DNA of 64,000 nucleotides from Streptomyces sp. NRRL S-455 (GCF_000717875.1 NZ_JOCT01000006.1:1-64000), one strand, 5' to 3'; shown: positions 52,105 through 60,160, numbered from the stretch's first letter. A program made the numbers and translations. The notes: a model not told the origin generated them from the sequence alone.

Positions 52105-52569
52105 GTGAACGAACCCACCACCCACCGCCGGACCGCCGGACACGAGACGACGGCCGTACAAGTCCACACCCCCGCCCCGATCACCCCCGCACCCGAGCAG
52201 GCCGTGCCGGTGCAGCCGGGGCACATTCCGGCGGTCGCGTCCATCGTCATGCCGGACGGGCGGGTCATCACCGGCTACGCCCTCACCCCAATGCAGCCCG
52301 AACCGGTCGTGCCCAAGCCGCCCGTCTCCCGCGCGGCTGTGAACGTCGCCCTCGGGGGCGTCGGGTTCCTCGCCGTGTGTGGCGGGCTGCTGCTGCTCAC
52401 CACGTTCATCGCTGCGCTCACTGCGCTCATCACCCAGCTCGTCATCCTGGCCGCCGTGATCTTCGGCGGCTGGATCGCCGTGCAGGTGCTCAGTGCGAGC
52501 GGTGACCGGGGTGGGACCACGGTCAACATCCGCAAGGCCGTGATCAAGCGCAACCGCTTCTACCAGTAG
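52105..52569 (+). CDS. SpdB/DUF6251-like membrane protein
   Basis: 154 aa. A Pro-rich N-terminal half (HTPAPITPAPEQAVPVQPGH) is followed by two membrane helices (VNVALGGVGFLAVCGGLLLL, LITQLVILAAVIFGGWIAVQ) and a basic C-terminal tail VNIRKAVIKRNRFYQ. I recall this tail from DUF6251 spread proteins on AICEs. Third of three spread-type genes, followed by a terminator. Confidence 0.75.
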   Translation: MNEPTTHRRTAGHETTAVQVHTPAPITPAPEQAVPVQPGHIPAVASIVMPDGRVITGYALTPMQPEPVVPKPPVSRAAVNVALGGVGFLAVCGGLLLLTTFIAALTALITQLVILAAVIFGGWIAVQVLSASGDRGGTTVNIRKAVIKRNRFYQ

Positions 52570-52575
52570 CTACGC

Positions 52576-52620
52576 CAAGGGCGACCCCCTCGCCTCGCCA
52601 AAGTCGCGGGGTCGCCCTTG
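52576..52620 (+). terminator. 13-bp hairpin after the spread genes
   Basis: Perfect stem 52576-52588/52608-52620 with 19-nt loop, 7 bp after the stop at 52569. Likely ends the tra-spd transcript. Confidence 0.8.
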
Positions 52621-52658
52621 TCAGCCAGTCACCCATCAAGGAACTGGAGACATCCAGG

Positions 52659-53396
52659 ATGACGCAACCCACCCCCATCGGGCGACTGCTCGCCCTGCTC
52701 GAACCCCTGCGGGTGTTGGACGCCTTCTGCTGCATCGGGGGCGCCACCACCGGATACCGGCGGGCGTTCGGCAACTGCCACATCACCGGCGTCGACCTTC
52801 AGACACAGCCCGACTACCAGGGTGACGCCTTCCACCAGGGCGACGCGATCGAGTTCATCCGCGCCCACGGCCACGAGTTCGACTTCATCCACGCCTCCCC
52901 GCCCTGCCAGGGCGAGGGCGCCCCCACCAAGGGCACCAACAAGGCCCGCAACGCGGCCATCGGCCGCACCTACCCTCGCCTCATCGCCCCCACCCGCGCC
53001 GCGCTGGAAGCCACGGGCCGGCCGTGGGTCATGGAGAACGTGCCCGGCTCCGAGGTGCGCAAGGACATCCGCCTGTGCGGGGAACAGTTCGGCCTCGCCG
53101 TGCTCATGCACCGCTACTTCGAACTCGGGGGCTGGACGACCCTACAGCCCGCCCACCCCAAACACCGTGGGTACGTGCGGGGTTGGCGCCACGGCGAGTA
53201 CCGCGAGGGCCCGTACGTGGCCGCCTACGGCGAGGGCGGGGGCAAGGCCACCGTGGAGGAGATCCGCGCGGCCAAGGGCATCGACTGGTCCACCGATCAC
53301 CTCCGGCTGCGCGAGGCCCTGCCACCCGCCTACACGGAATGGATCGGCCGCGCCTTCCTCGACACCCTCACCCCCGCGTTGGGGGTGGCGGCGTGA
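52659..53396 (+). CDS. C5-cytosine DNA methyltransferase (small, phage-like)
   Basis: 245 aa. SAM motif I is VLDAFCCIGGATTGYRRAF. The catalytic Cys83 lies in FIHASPPCQGEGAP (motif IV) and Glu-Asn-Val in WVMENVPGSEVRKD (motif VI). The target-recognition region is short. Stop overlaps the prim-pol start by 4 bp, so it is expressed with the replication genes. No cognate restriction gene is adjacent; it may mark the element DNA to escape host restriction, or methylate the origin. Both are inference. Confidence 0.85.
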   Translation: MTQPTPIGRLLALLEPLRVLDAFCCIGGATTGYRRAFGNCHITGVDLQTQPDYQGDAFHQGDAIEFIRAHGHEFDFIHASPPCQGEGAPTKGTNKARNAAIGRTYPRLIAPTRAALEATGRPWVMENVPGSEVRKDIRLCGEQFGLAVLMHRYFELGGWTTLQPAHPKHRGYVRGWRHGEYREGPYVAAYGEGGGKATVEEIRAAKGIDWSTDHLRLREALPPAYTEWIGRAFLDTLTPALGVAA

Positions 53397-54232
53397 ACGA
53401 GTATCTGCGCACCGCGCTGCGGCTCGCCGCCTCCGGCGTCCCGCCCCTGCCCCTGCGGGCGGGCAAGCTGCCGTTCGGTAACTGCCGCTCCTGTGCGGAC
53501 AACGCGTGCGGCGGCCGGCCGAACATGAAGACTGCGGGCTCTTGCGCCTGCCCGTCGCCCTGCCACGGCTGGGCTGCCGCCACCCTCGACCCCCGCGTCA
53601 TCAACTCGCCGACGTGGGCACGCGTGTGGCGGGAAGCGGCGGCGGTCGCCTACCATCCCGGCGGCGCCGGCCTCACCGTCGTCGACCTCGACAACGCCGA
53701 CGCCATCGCGTGGGCGCGTGCGAGCCTGCCCGCCACCCGCACCGTGCGCACCACTCGGGGTGAGCACTGGATCTACCGGGGCACCATGGCGTCCTCGAAC
53801 GCTGTCCGGCCCGGCGTCGACATCAAGTCCCTTATGCAGTACGTCCGTTGGCTCGGTCCGGGCGTGGGCGTCACGGCCGCTCTCCCGGACGCTGTACGCG
53901 CCCTGGCAGTAAAGGAGCCGACCCCGGCTCGCAGGGCGCCACAGACGCTCTCAGTGCCCCTGAGGGGCAAAAGTGGAGAATGCCGACACCGCACACCCGC
54001 CTACCTGGACCGTGGGATCACCATGGCGGAGCAGCGCATCACCGAGGCCACCAGCGGCGTGCACGCCACGGTCTACCGCACGTTCCTCGCTGTGCTGTCG
54101 ACGCACGGCCGGTGCGGCTGCCTCACCGACGGCCACGTTGCGCGGCTGTTCACCGCCGCGCAGGCGAAGGGGGAATCGGCCCGGCACTGCACCGACGCGT
54201 GGACCAACGCCCGCACCGCACTGGGGATGTGA
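53393..54232 (+). CDS. Bifunctional primase/polymerase (prim-pol) replication protein
   Basis: 279 aa from a GTG overlapping the methyltransferase stop. N-terminal ALRLAASGVPPLPLRAGKLP and a Cys-rich insertion (NCRSCADNACGG, CACPSPCHGW) typical of actinobacterial prim-pol. Catalytic acids in GLTVVDLDNADAIAW, and TRTVRTTRGEHWIYRG plus GVDIKSLMQYVRWLGPGVGV are motifs II-III. It initiates element replication together with the next gene, whose start it overlaps by 4 bp. Confidence 0.92.
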   Translation: MNEYLRTALRLAASGVPPLPLRAGKLPFGNCRSCADNACGGRPNMKTAGSCACPSPCHGWAAATLDPRVINSPTWARVWREAAAVAYHPGGAGLTVVDLDNADAIAWARASLPATRTVRTTRGEHWIYRGTMASSNAVRPGVDIKSLMQYVRWLGPGVGVTAALPDAVRALAVKEPTPARRAPQTLSVPLRGKSGECRHRTPAYLDRGITMAEQRITEATSGVHATVYRTFLAVLSTHGRCGCLTDGHVARLFTAAQAKGESARHCTDAWTNARTALGM

Positions 54233-55713
54233 CCGTGTCCGACGACGACGAGAAGACTCCCGCCCGCAAGGTCATCACCGACTACGCGCAAGCGCACTTC
54301 CGGTACTTCCGCACCATCGACGGCACCGTCTACGCGCAGAAGAACGGCCACCCCGTCGCCCGTCCCATCCGCTCCCAGGGCACCACCGGCAGCCACCGGC
54401 AGGAACTCATGGTCGGCCTCTTCAAGGACGGGATCGGCGTGTTCAACGGCACGGCACTCAAGGAGGCACTGGACTTGATCGAAGCACTCGCCCTGACCGA
54501 GGACGTCCAGCCCACCCACATCCGCGTGGCGCCCGGATTCGACGGCGCGACCTGGCTCGACCTGGGCCGCACCGACGGCCAGTCCGTCCGTATCCACCCC
54601 ACGGGCTGGGACATCCGCACCCCCGACCCGCAGGAAGTCTGCTGGAGGCGCACCCAGCTCACCGGCGAACTCCCCCTGCCCGCCAAGGACACCAACGGCA
54701 AGGGCATCGACCTCTTGCTCGGCCTGTGCAACTTCGCCGGCGCCGAGACCGAATGCCTGGCCCTGGCCTGGCTGATCGGCTGCCTGGAACCGTCCGTGCC
54801 CGTCCCCGCACCCTTCCTCACCGGCCCCCAGGGGGCGGGCAAGTCCACCGGCGGCCGGATGCTCGTGCGGATCATCGAAGGGATGAACGGCGACCTGCGC
54901 CGAGCGCCGAAGGACGAGGAGAACATGATCACGGCCGTGGCTGCCGGATGGGTCACCGCCCTGGACAACCTCTCCCACCTGCCCCCGGACCTGTCCGACC
55001 TGATGTGCTGCATCGTGACCGGTGCTGAGAGCATCAAGCGCGCGTTGTTCACCGATGGTGACGTCGTCCGCTCCCGATACCGGCGCCCCATGCTGCTGAC
55101 CGGTATCGACGTCGGCGTCATCCGGCCCGACCTCGCCGAACGCCTTCTCCCGCTCCGCCTCGTGCGGCCCCGGGTACGGCGCACCGAGGCAGAGCTGTGG
55201 ACGGAATACGCAGAGATCCTCCCCGTCGTTCTCGGCTCCCTGCTCGACCTGACGGTCAAGGTGCGGGCCGCTCAGGCGGACACCCCCACCGACCTGCGCA
55301 TGGCCGACTTCGCCCACCTGTGCGCGCAGCTCGACGCGGCCACCGGCTTCGCCTCGCTGGCCGCCTACCGAGCCAGCCTCGACGACCTCAACGACGACGT
55401 CATCGAAGGAGACCTGCTGGCACAGACGGTCCTGAAGCACGCCGCCGAACTCGACGCGGGCGCGGAAGTCCGCATGACGTCCTCCGAGTGGCTGCACTGC
55501 CTCACCACCCTCTACAGCGGCGAGGAGTGCCGCCCCCTGCCCAAGGGCTGGCCCACCACCGGCAAGGTCCTCTCCGACCGGCTCAAGCGGCTGCAACCGA
55601 CCCTTGCCGCACGCGGCGTGCTCATCGACTGGGGACGCACCAGCGCCGCCCGCTACATCGAGATGACCCGCGCCGCCGCGCTCGCCCCCCACCAGCAGGA
55701 AGCGGCGTTCTGA
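54229..55713 (+). CDS. Replicative ATPase/helicase of the AICE
   Basis: 494 aa from the GTG at 54229 (a GTG at 54235 is also possible). Walker A is FLTGPQGAGKSTGGRMLVRI near residue 205, Walker B-like VTALDNLSHLPPDLSDLMCC, and an arginine-rich region SRYRRPMLLTGIDVGVIRPD. The C-terminal part has a DNA-binding-like helical domain (TGKVLSDRLKRLQPTLAARG). It works with prim-pol as a split RepSA-type initiator. A hairpin follows 27 bp after the stop. Confidence 0.9.
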   Translation: MTVSDDDEKTPARKVITDYAQAHFRYFRTIDGTVYAQKNGHPVARPIRSQGTTGSHRQELMVGLFKDGIGVFNGTALKEALDLIEALALTEDVQPTHIRVAPGFDGATWLDLGRTDGQSVRIHPTGWDIRTPDPQEVCWRRTQLTGELPLPAKDTNGKGIDLLLGLCNFAGAETECLALAWLIGCLEPSVPVPAPFLTGPQGAGKSTGGRMLVRIIEGMNGDLRRAPKDEENMITAVAAGWVTALDNLSHLPPDLSDLMCCIVTGAESIKRALFTDGDVVRSRYRRPMLLTGIDVGVIRPDLAERLLPLRLVRPRVRRTEAELWTEYAEILPVVLGSLLDLTVKVRAAQADTPTDLRMADFAHLCAQLDAATGFASLAAYRASLDDLNDDVIEGDLLAQTVLKHAAELDAGAEVRMTSSEWLHCLTTLYSGEECRPLPKGWPTTGKVLSDRLKRLQPTLAARGVLIDWGRTSAARYIEMTRAAALAPHQQEAAF

Positions 55714-55739
55714 CCCGCCACCGGCGCGGCGCGGACAAG

Positions 55740-55780
55740 CAAGAGGAGCACCCCCCGGCCGGCAACTGGTGCTCCTCTTG
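55740..55780 (+). terminator. 13-bp hairpin after the replication genes
   Basis: Perfect stem 55740-55752/55768-55780, ending in a short T-containing tract (TTGTTGTT). A good terminator for the replication operon. Confidence 0.85.
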
Positions 55781-55898
55781 TTGTTCCGGCGGCGTGCCGC
55801 CGCATAGACGTGCCGCTGCGCGGCTCCGCATTCACGTCCTGAGCCGCACCACACCATCACAGACACCACCCCGTCTCTTTCCTAGGAGAAGAGACCCT

Positions 55899-56104
55899 GC
55901 GTCACCCACGTCACCAGCCACACGAAACCGATCCCTGACCAGCGGCTACAGCGGTGACGCAGACGGCCAAAACCTGCGTCACCGCCCGTCATCCGCGTCA
56001 CAGGTGACAGAACCCCGCCCCGCCCTGTGACACGCCCCGAACTGCCCGCGTCACCGCATAACTCCAGGTCAGAGCCACAAATGACGTGCGTGACGCGATG
56101 ACGC
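55899..56104. repeat. Cluster of GCGTCAC/GTGACGC repeats (iteron, operator or origin candidate)
   Basis: Six exact 7-mers at 55899, 55954, 55976, 55995, 56048 and 56090, in both orientations, plus near-copies at 55908, 56004, 56026 and 56099, within ~205 bp. The region lies in the 372-bp gap (55781-56172 up to xis) that otherwise has no gene. Repeats of this density near rep, xis and int suggest a replication origin or a binding region for Xis or a regulator. The expected frequency of the 7-mer in random DNA of this length is well below one. Confidence 0.7.
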
Positions 56105-56172
56105 AGAAATCCGAACCTCGGACAGGTCCAAGCGTCGGAACCCCCGAAGCGAGCCCAAGAGGAGAAATGAAA

Positions 56173-56505
56173 GTGCGTCAGAAGATCACTGACTTGCCTC
56201 AGCTCTACTCTGCTGCGGATGTTGCCCATGCTCTCCGTTGCTCTGAGTGGTGGGTGAAGGAACAGGCCCGGAGGGGACGCATTCCCTTCACCAAGCCCGG
56301 GGGCAGCTACCGGTTCACCGCTGACCACGTTGCAGAGATAACGCGCATCTTCGAGAGCCGTCCCACCGAAGGCAGTAGCGCTGCCGTACCAGTCTCACAA
56401 GCGCCGCGCCGCCGGGCGGCCACCGCAGCGGTGTCCGTCACCTCGCTGAAGGCAAGGACCCCGCGCAGGGCGCGACACGGCCAATCGCAGTCCACCGCAG
56501 CCTGA
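56173..56505 (+). CDS. xis: Excisionase (Xis), MerR/HTH_17-type
   Basis: 110 aa from the GTG at 56173, which has AAGAGGAG eight bases upstream; the ATG at 56167 is too close and the open frame extends to 56086. Winged HTH at ~6-55: ITDLPQLYSAADVAHALRCS, EWWVKEQARRGRIPFTKPGG, SYRFTADHVAEITRIF. A basic tail follows. It binds next to att and directs excision with the integrase. It is 58 bp ahead of int. Confidence 0.9.
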   Translation: MRQKITDLPQLYSAADVAHALRCSEWWVKEQARRGRIPFTKPGGSYRFTADHVAEITRIFESRPTEGSSAAVPVSQAPRRRAATAAVSVTSLKARTPRRARHGQSQSTAA

Positions 56506-56563
56506 TTCCGTGTGCCGCCCGGCCCTCCAGCCGGGCGGCAACCCCGCCGATAGGGAGAGCAAG

Positions 56564-58072
56564 TTGGGTTACGCCGAGAACCTCGGCAGCTACTGGCGCG
56601 GCCGGTACAAGCTCGCGCCCGGCAAGTACGCCACTGTGCGCGATGCCGATGGTGACGCCATCCGCTTCCGGACCAAGGCAGCGGCAAAGAAGGCGGCGGA
56701 CGCCGAAGAAGCGAAGCTGTTGGCCGGAACGAAGAAGGCGCCTCCTGAGCGGATCACCTTTGGCGCTTACGTGAACCGCTGGTACGCCGCGCAGGACTTG
56801 GCGGCGTCCACCATGCAGAACTACCGGCGGCACATCGAGGAGCACCTGCTCCCTGCGTTCGAGGACTTCGCCATTGCCGACATCTTGAGCACCGACATTG
56901 CCGCTTGGGAGAAGCGCGAACGCGCCGTTCCCTACGCGGCTACCAGCGTCAAGACATGGCGGGCGACACTGCACCTGATCCTTGCCGACGCCGTTGACGA
57001 GGGATTGCGCGATTCCAACCCGGCAACCAAGCGGCGCGGACGAGGGAAGCGCGCCGGCCGCTCCCGCAACCGTGGCCCGGAGAAGGTTGTCACCACAGCG
57101 CTCGGCATTCTGCTGCTCGCCGAAAGGATGGCGCTGCTGTCCGGCCGGGACGATGAGTTCGTTGGCGGCATCCTCAAGGGCTACACAGGCATGCGCTGGG
57201 GCGAGATCGTTGGCCTTGAGACCGAGTTCGTCCGGCCGACGAGCATTCGTGTTGAGTGGCAGCTCTACGAGCTGGACACCGGCGAACTGCACCGTTGCCC
57301 GCCCAAGGACGACTCCTACCGGGACATTGACGCTCCGGATTTCCTCGCGGCACTGGTTGCGAGCCACATCGCCCGGACGAAACCGAAGCCTTGTGAGTGC
57401 CACGGACTGGCCTACGTCTTCCGTGGCCACGGCGCTGCCAATGGCTCTGTGAGCCGTCCGGGAGCAAAGCTGGTCGACGTCGCTCGCCGCGCCGGCGTCT
57501 CGACAGGCACCGTGTCCAACGTCCTCAACCGCCCTGGCGCTGTGGCGGAGCCGACTCGCCTCAAGGTGCTGGATGCCATCACCGATCTCGGGTACGTGCG
57601 TAACGCGGGGGCGGGGGAGCTGGCCGCACACTGGCGACGCTCGGGCTTCGCCACCTGGCTCTTTCGACCTGCCGCCACGGGACGGTACCCCGGACGCGGC
57701 AACCAGGAAGAGCACCCTGTGCCGGTCATCGCTGAGCCGTGGCCCGGGATTCCCGCGCGTGGGCGAGGAGCCTCCAAGCGGGCTGAGGCGTGCTGGGTGC
57801 CGATCGCTCCGGGGCTGACGCCGCACGGGCTGCGCCATACGCACAAGACCCTGATGAGAGAGGTGGGAACCCCGCCGAAGCTGATGGACGAACGCATGGG
57901 GCACGAGGACGGCTCGGTGCAGTCCCGCTATGACCACATCACGGCTGGCATGCGGCAGTCGCTGACGACCGCGCTCACCGGAATGTGGGAGGAGACGTTG
58001 GACGCGCGCCGGGCGATGAGCCCCGGCTCGCCCGTGGCTGCTCTGGATGCACTGCTGAGGGCTCGCGGGTAG
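56564..58072 (+). CDS. int: Tyrosine integrase with an inserted LacI-type helix-turn-helix
   Basis: 502 aa from a TTG with AGGGAGAG upstream (the frame is open from 56510). N-terminal arm-binding and core-binding domains (YVNRWYAAQDLAASTMQNYR, HLILADAVDEGLRDSNPATK). Catalytic residues: Arg211 in GYTGMRWGEIVGL, His421, Arg424 and His425 in LTPHGLRHTHKTL, His447 in MDERMGHEDG and Tyr456 in SVQSRYDHI. Between them, residues ~303-349 read LVDVARRAGVSTGTVSNVLN, RPGAVAEPTRLKVLDAITDL and GYVRN, a complete LacI-family HTH. The insertion does not break the frame and leaves all catalytic residues in place. Confidence 0.95.
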   Translation: MGYAENLGSYWRGRYKLAPGKYATVRDADGDAIRFRTKAAAKKAADAEEAKLLAGTKKAPPERITFGAYVNRWYAAQDLAASTMQNYRRHIEEHLLPAFEDFAIADILSTDIAAWEKRERAVPYAATSVKTWRATLHLILADAVDEGLRDSNPATKRRGRGKRAGRSRNRGPEKVVTTALGILLLAERMALLSGRDDEFVGGILKGYTGMRWGEIVGLETEFVRPTSIRVEWQLYELDTGELHRCPPKDDSYRDIDAPDFLAALVASHIARTKPKPCECHGLAYVFRGHGAANGSVSRPGAKLVDVARRAGVSTGTVSNVLNRPGAVAEPTRLKVLDAITDLGYVRNAGAGELAAHWRRSGFATWLFRPAATGRYPGRGNQEEHPVPVIAEPWPGIPARGRGASKRAEACWVPIAPGLTPHGLRHTHKTLMREVGTPPKLMDERMGHEDGSVQSRYDHITAGMRQSLTTALTGMWEETLDARRAMSPGSPVAALDALLRARG

Positions 58073-58096
58073 GGCATTGGTCTGGAGACGATTTCC

Positions 58097-58119
58097 AAGA
58101 TCTTCTCCAGGATTTCTCC
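58097..58119. repeat. Possible integrase arm site, right copy
   Basis: Matches 37887-37909 with one mismatch in 23 (see left copy). It lies 25 bp after int and 58 bp before the right att copy. Confidence 0.5.
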
Positions 58120-58136
58120 AGAGAGCCTCTGGAGAA

Positions 58137-58180
58137 CAGTTCAGGGCCGGTGCTGATCTCTCAGCACCGGCCCTGAACTG
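58137..58180. terminator. 20-bp hairpin between int and the right attachment site
   Basis: Stem 58137-58156/58161-58180 with 4-nt loop TCTC. It occupies the same place relative to the 56-bp repeat as the left palindrome (37693-37732) but differs in sequence. It could end int from the left and a tRNA-Pro transcript from the right. Confidence 0.8.
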
Positions 58181-58233
58181 GTGTTTCTCTGTCGGGGTGG
58201 CGGGATTTGAACCCACGACCTCTTCGTCCCGAA
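58178..58233. repeat. Right attachment site: second 56-bp copy with tRNA-Pro(CGG) 3' part
   Basis: Identical to 37730-37785. The tRNA part is 58233 to 58192 on the minus strand. Beyond 58233 the sequence (CGCGATTG...) does not provide the 5' half of the anticodon stem CTTCG, so no intact tRNA is formed here either. This is expected if a second element lies to the right. Confidence 0.9.
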
Positions 58234-58460
58234 CGCGATTGCGACCCTGGTGACCTTGATTCAGGGCCCCCGACCTGCTCGTTCGGCTCCGGTGCTGTCC
58301 ATTACCGTCCGGGACCGTTTCGGCGGAGTCGCTGCGTTTGGCCCCCTGTTTGGCCCCCCATGTGGGGTAGCTGACTGCTATATCTGCGCTGATCAGATGA
58401 GGGGCTGGAGAGTGGGGAGGTGGCCGAGGCCTGGTTCGGTCGGGCCCCGCCGTCGTGCTG

Positions 58461-59123
58461 TTAGACCGCGATGAACAGCTGCGGAAGATCCTTCAGTTGT
58501 CGCCACGAGGTGTTGTAGGCGAGGGCTGGGAGGCCGGTGGCGATGCTCTCCGACGTAGCTTCGGGGCCAGCCACATGCCGTACTCGGTGCCAGAGGTTCT
58601 CGCCCTCGTCGCGCCGGAAGTAGTGGTTGTGGAACACGGTGAGGAAGTCGGACCGGACTGGCCCGTGGAACTGCACGCCGTGGTATGTGAAGCGCGTGAG
58701 GCCCGCTCCGCCCTCTCGCCCAGCCTTCACCACCTGAATGCGATCAGCTCCCCCAGCGCTGCTGGCTCGGGGGTCCCTGTGATCGAGCCCTTCGGCTATG
58801 AGGGCCTCGACGTACAGGCCGGCGGTCGGGTGCTTGTACGCGGCAACTGACGGTGCGTACACGGTGGCGCGGCGCAGCTCGTCGCCCTTCTGCCAGACGA
58901 CATGGATGTGCTCCTTCTCGTCGGCGCACTTGTCTGGGTGGTAGTTGACGCGCCCCCAGGGTTCGCCAGCCAAGCCAGCGTCGAGGGGCTTGATGATTGC
59001 TTCGTCTTCGAGCTGCCGGAAGACAGCGAGGGTGACCTGCTTTTTGCCGATGGTCAGGGCCTGCACCTGGATGGTTGCGGTGGTGACCGTCGCGTTCTGC
59101 GGTGTGAGCTGCTTGCCTGTCAC
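58461..59123 (-). CDS. Hypothetical protein
   Basis: 220 aa. Soluble, mixed alpha/beta. Recognisable stretches: VTTATIQVQALTIGKKQVTL, VYAPSVAAYKHPTAGLYVEA and LTRFTYHGVQFHGPVRSDFL. No family is recognised. It is coupled to the upstream gene by a 4-bp overlap (ATGA). Codon use looks coding. Possibly cargo of the second element. Confidence 0.65.
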   Translation of the reverse strand: MTGKQLTPQNATVTTATIQVQALTIGKKQVTLAVFRQLEDEAIIKPLDAGLAGEPWGRVNYHPDKCADEKEHIHVVWQKGDELRRATVYAPSVAAYKHPTAGLYVEALIAEGLDHRDPRASSAGGADRIQVVKAGREGGAGLTRFTYHGVQFHGPVRSDFLTVFHNHYFRRDEGENLWHRVRHVAGPEATSESIATGLPALAYNTSWRQLKDLPQLFIAV

Positions 59124-59452
59124 TGCATTCCCCCGTTAGTGCGGCCGTCTCCGATGGCGGTGGCCCAGGTGACGATGCCTGCGCCGGCGACCTGTTGGCG
59201 GCATGCGTCGCTGATGAAGGCCGGGCAGTTCCTGGCTTCGGGGGGCCCGGATCGGGCCACGTACTCGATCACGCTCTCTCCTGGTCGTCTCGGGTGGGTC
59301 GGTGCTGTGACGGTACGACCGATGGGGCTTGTCCGTCCGGGAGTTGGATCAGCGCGACACGAGGGAGCCGCCGCTCGCCGAGCCGAGCGATGCACGTTGC
59401 CCCCGACGCGGTCGAAGTGCGCCCGGAACTGGCGTTGGTGAGGTGCCGTCAC
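59120..59452 (-). CDS. Hypothetical protein, first gene of a leftward pair
   Basis: 110 aa from a GTG; the end overlaps the next gene by 4 bp. Basic N-terminal half (FRAHFDRVGGNVHRSARRAA), then VIEYVARSGPPEARNCPAFI and ATAIGDGRTNGGMQ. No family recognised. An inverted repeat (59435-59474) spans its start. Confidence 0.5.
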   Translation of the reverse strand: MTAPHQRQFRAHFDRVGGNVHRSARRAAAPSCRADPTPGRTSPIGRTVTAPTHPRRPGESVIEYVARSGPPEARNCPAFISDACRQQVAGAGIVTWATAIGDGRTNGGMQ

Positions 59453-59515
59453 CTACTGACCAGCACCTCACCAAGTTCCAAAAATCGACCCTCATTTGAG
59501 GTACGATTCTTGGAA
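59435..59515. promoter_or_regulatory. Two inverted repeats in the divergent promoter region
   Basis: Repeat 1: TTGGTGAGGTG (59435-59445) with its exact complement at 59464-59474. Repeat 2: TTCCAAAAATC (59476-59486) and GATTCTTGGAA (59505-59515), one mismatch. They lie between the leftward gene (start 59452) and the rightward pair (start 59537). Autoregulatory operators for the XRE-ImmA/IrrE protein are a natural interpretation. Confidence 0.55.
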
Positions 59516-59536
59516 CCGACCCCCAACGGAGGCCGC

Positions 59537-60160
59537 ATGGAACCCGTTTGCCACATTGGCGTGCAGGCTGTGGAACGTCTGCGGACGCTTGGCCTCACCC
59601 CCAGCGACCTGTACGAGCCGCTGAAGGGTGCAGCCGCAGAGGCTCGCCTGAGCACGCAACTGGACGCGCCCGGCATGGCCGGGTTCACCTTCTGGTCCCG
59701 CGCGAACCGGCTCTTCCGGGAGCGGCTGCAACGTCAGGGCTGGACCTACAGCAACGCCCAGAACATCCTCAGAACCTTCCACCCCTCCGGCCTGATGGCG
59801 ATCACCGCCATCAGCGGGGCAGGAAAGGTGATGGATGAAAAAGCAAGCTGGTCCGGTGAAGTGCGGGCGAAGAATCCAAAAGGTTCGGCGATTCGCCAGC
59901 TCGTTCAGCGGAATTTTGAACAGCTGCCGCTGTTTGAAATTCCCACCTGGTTCCTGCTCTACAAGTCCACCGAGAGCGGTTTGCTATTCGAACTGTCCCT
60001 GCCAGTTGACATGCACGACGACTATGTCGATACCTGGCGCGAGCGGATTATCCTGACGGATAACCCGCTAACTGGGCCGAAGTACGACATTAAGAAGCTC
60101 GATGAAGCCCCCGTAGAGAAAGCGGTGGTCGTGCCCGTGCAGTTCAAGGGGGTCATGTAG
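59537..60160 (+). CDS. Unknown protein upstream of an XRE-ImmA/IrrE gene, possible toxin
   Basis: 207 aa from the ATG with GGAGG six bases upstream. Soluble. Segments: LGLTPSDLYEPLKGAAAEAR, GFTFWSRANRLFRERLQRQG, SNAQNILRTFHPSGLMAITA, and LLFELSLPVDMHDDYVDTWR. I recognise no family. It is 35 bp ahead of an XRE/ImmA-type protein, as in RosmerTA-like and other TA pairs in which the ImmA/IrrE partner is the antitoxin. A toxin role is inference. Later codons are more AT-rich than the host average, a sign of transfer. Confidence 0.7.
   Translation: MEPVCHIGVQAVERLRTLGLTPSDLYEPLKGAAAEARLSTQLDAPGMAGFTFWSRANRLFRERLQRQGWTYSNAQNILRTFHPSGLMAITAISGAGKVMDEKASWSGEVRAKNPKGSAIRQLVQRNFEQLPLFEIPTWFLLYKSTESGLLFELSLPVDMHDDYVDTWRERIILTDNPLTGPKYDIKKLDEAPVEKAVVVPVQFKGVM

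Larger units (their letters stand above)
37730..58233. mobile_element. Integrative and conjugative element (AICE, pSAM2-type) of about 20.4 kb
   Basis: It is bounded by the 56-bp tRNA-Pro-derived repeat at both ends. Modules from right to left: integrase and Xis next to the right att, prim-pol plus helicase replication genes, C5 methyltransferase, spread genes, FtsK-type TraB, a transfer-operon cluster, and a GntR repressor. The left third (38-45 kb) is cargo: an AT-rich unknown two-gene unit, an XRE relic, a small membrane protein, an HNH nuclease, and an XRE/flavoprotein operon. All hallmark AICE functions are present, so it may still be mobile. Confidence 0.93.

Noticed and set aside
55899..56104. 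CRISPR array
   Set aside because: The repeats are only 7 bp, in both orientations, with irregular spacing and no cas genes.
58250..58474. 74-codon plus-strand frame after the right att site
   Set aside because: No ribosome-binding site, no coding-like pattern and no recognised motif.
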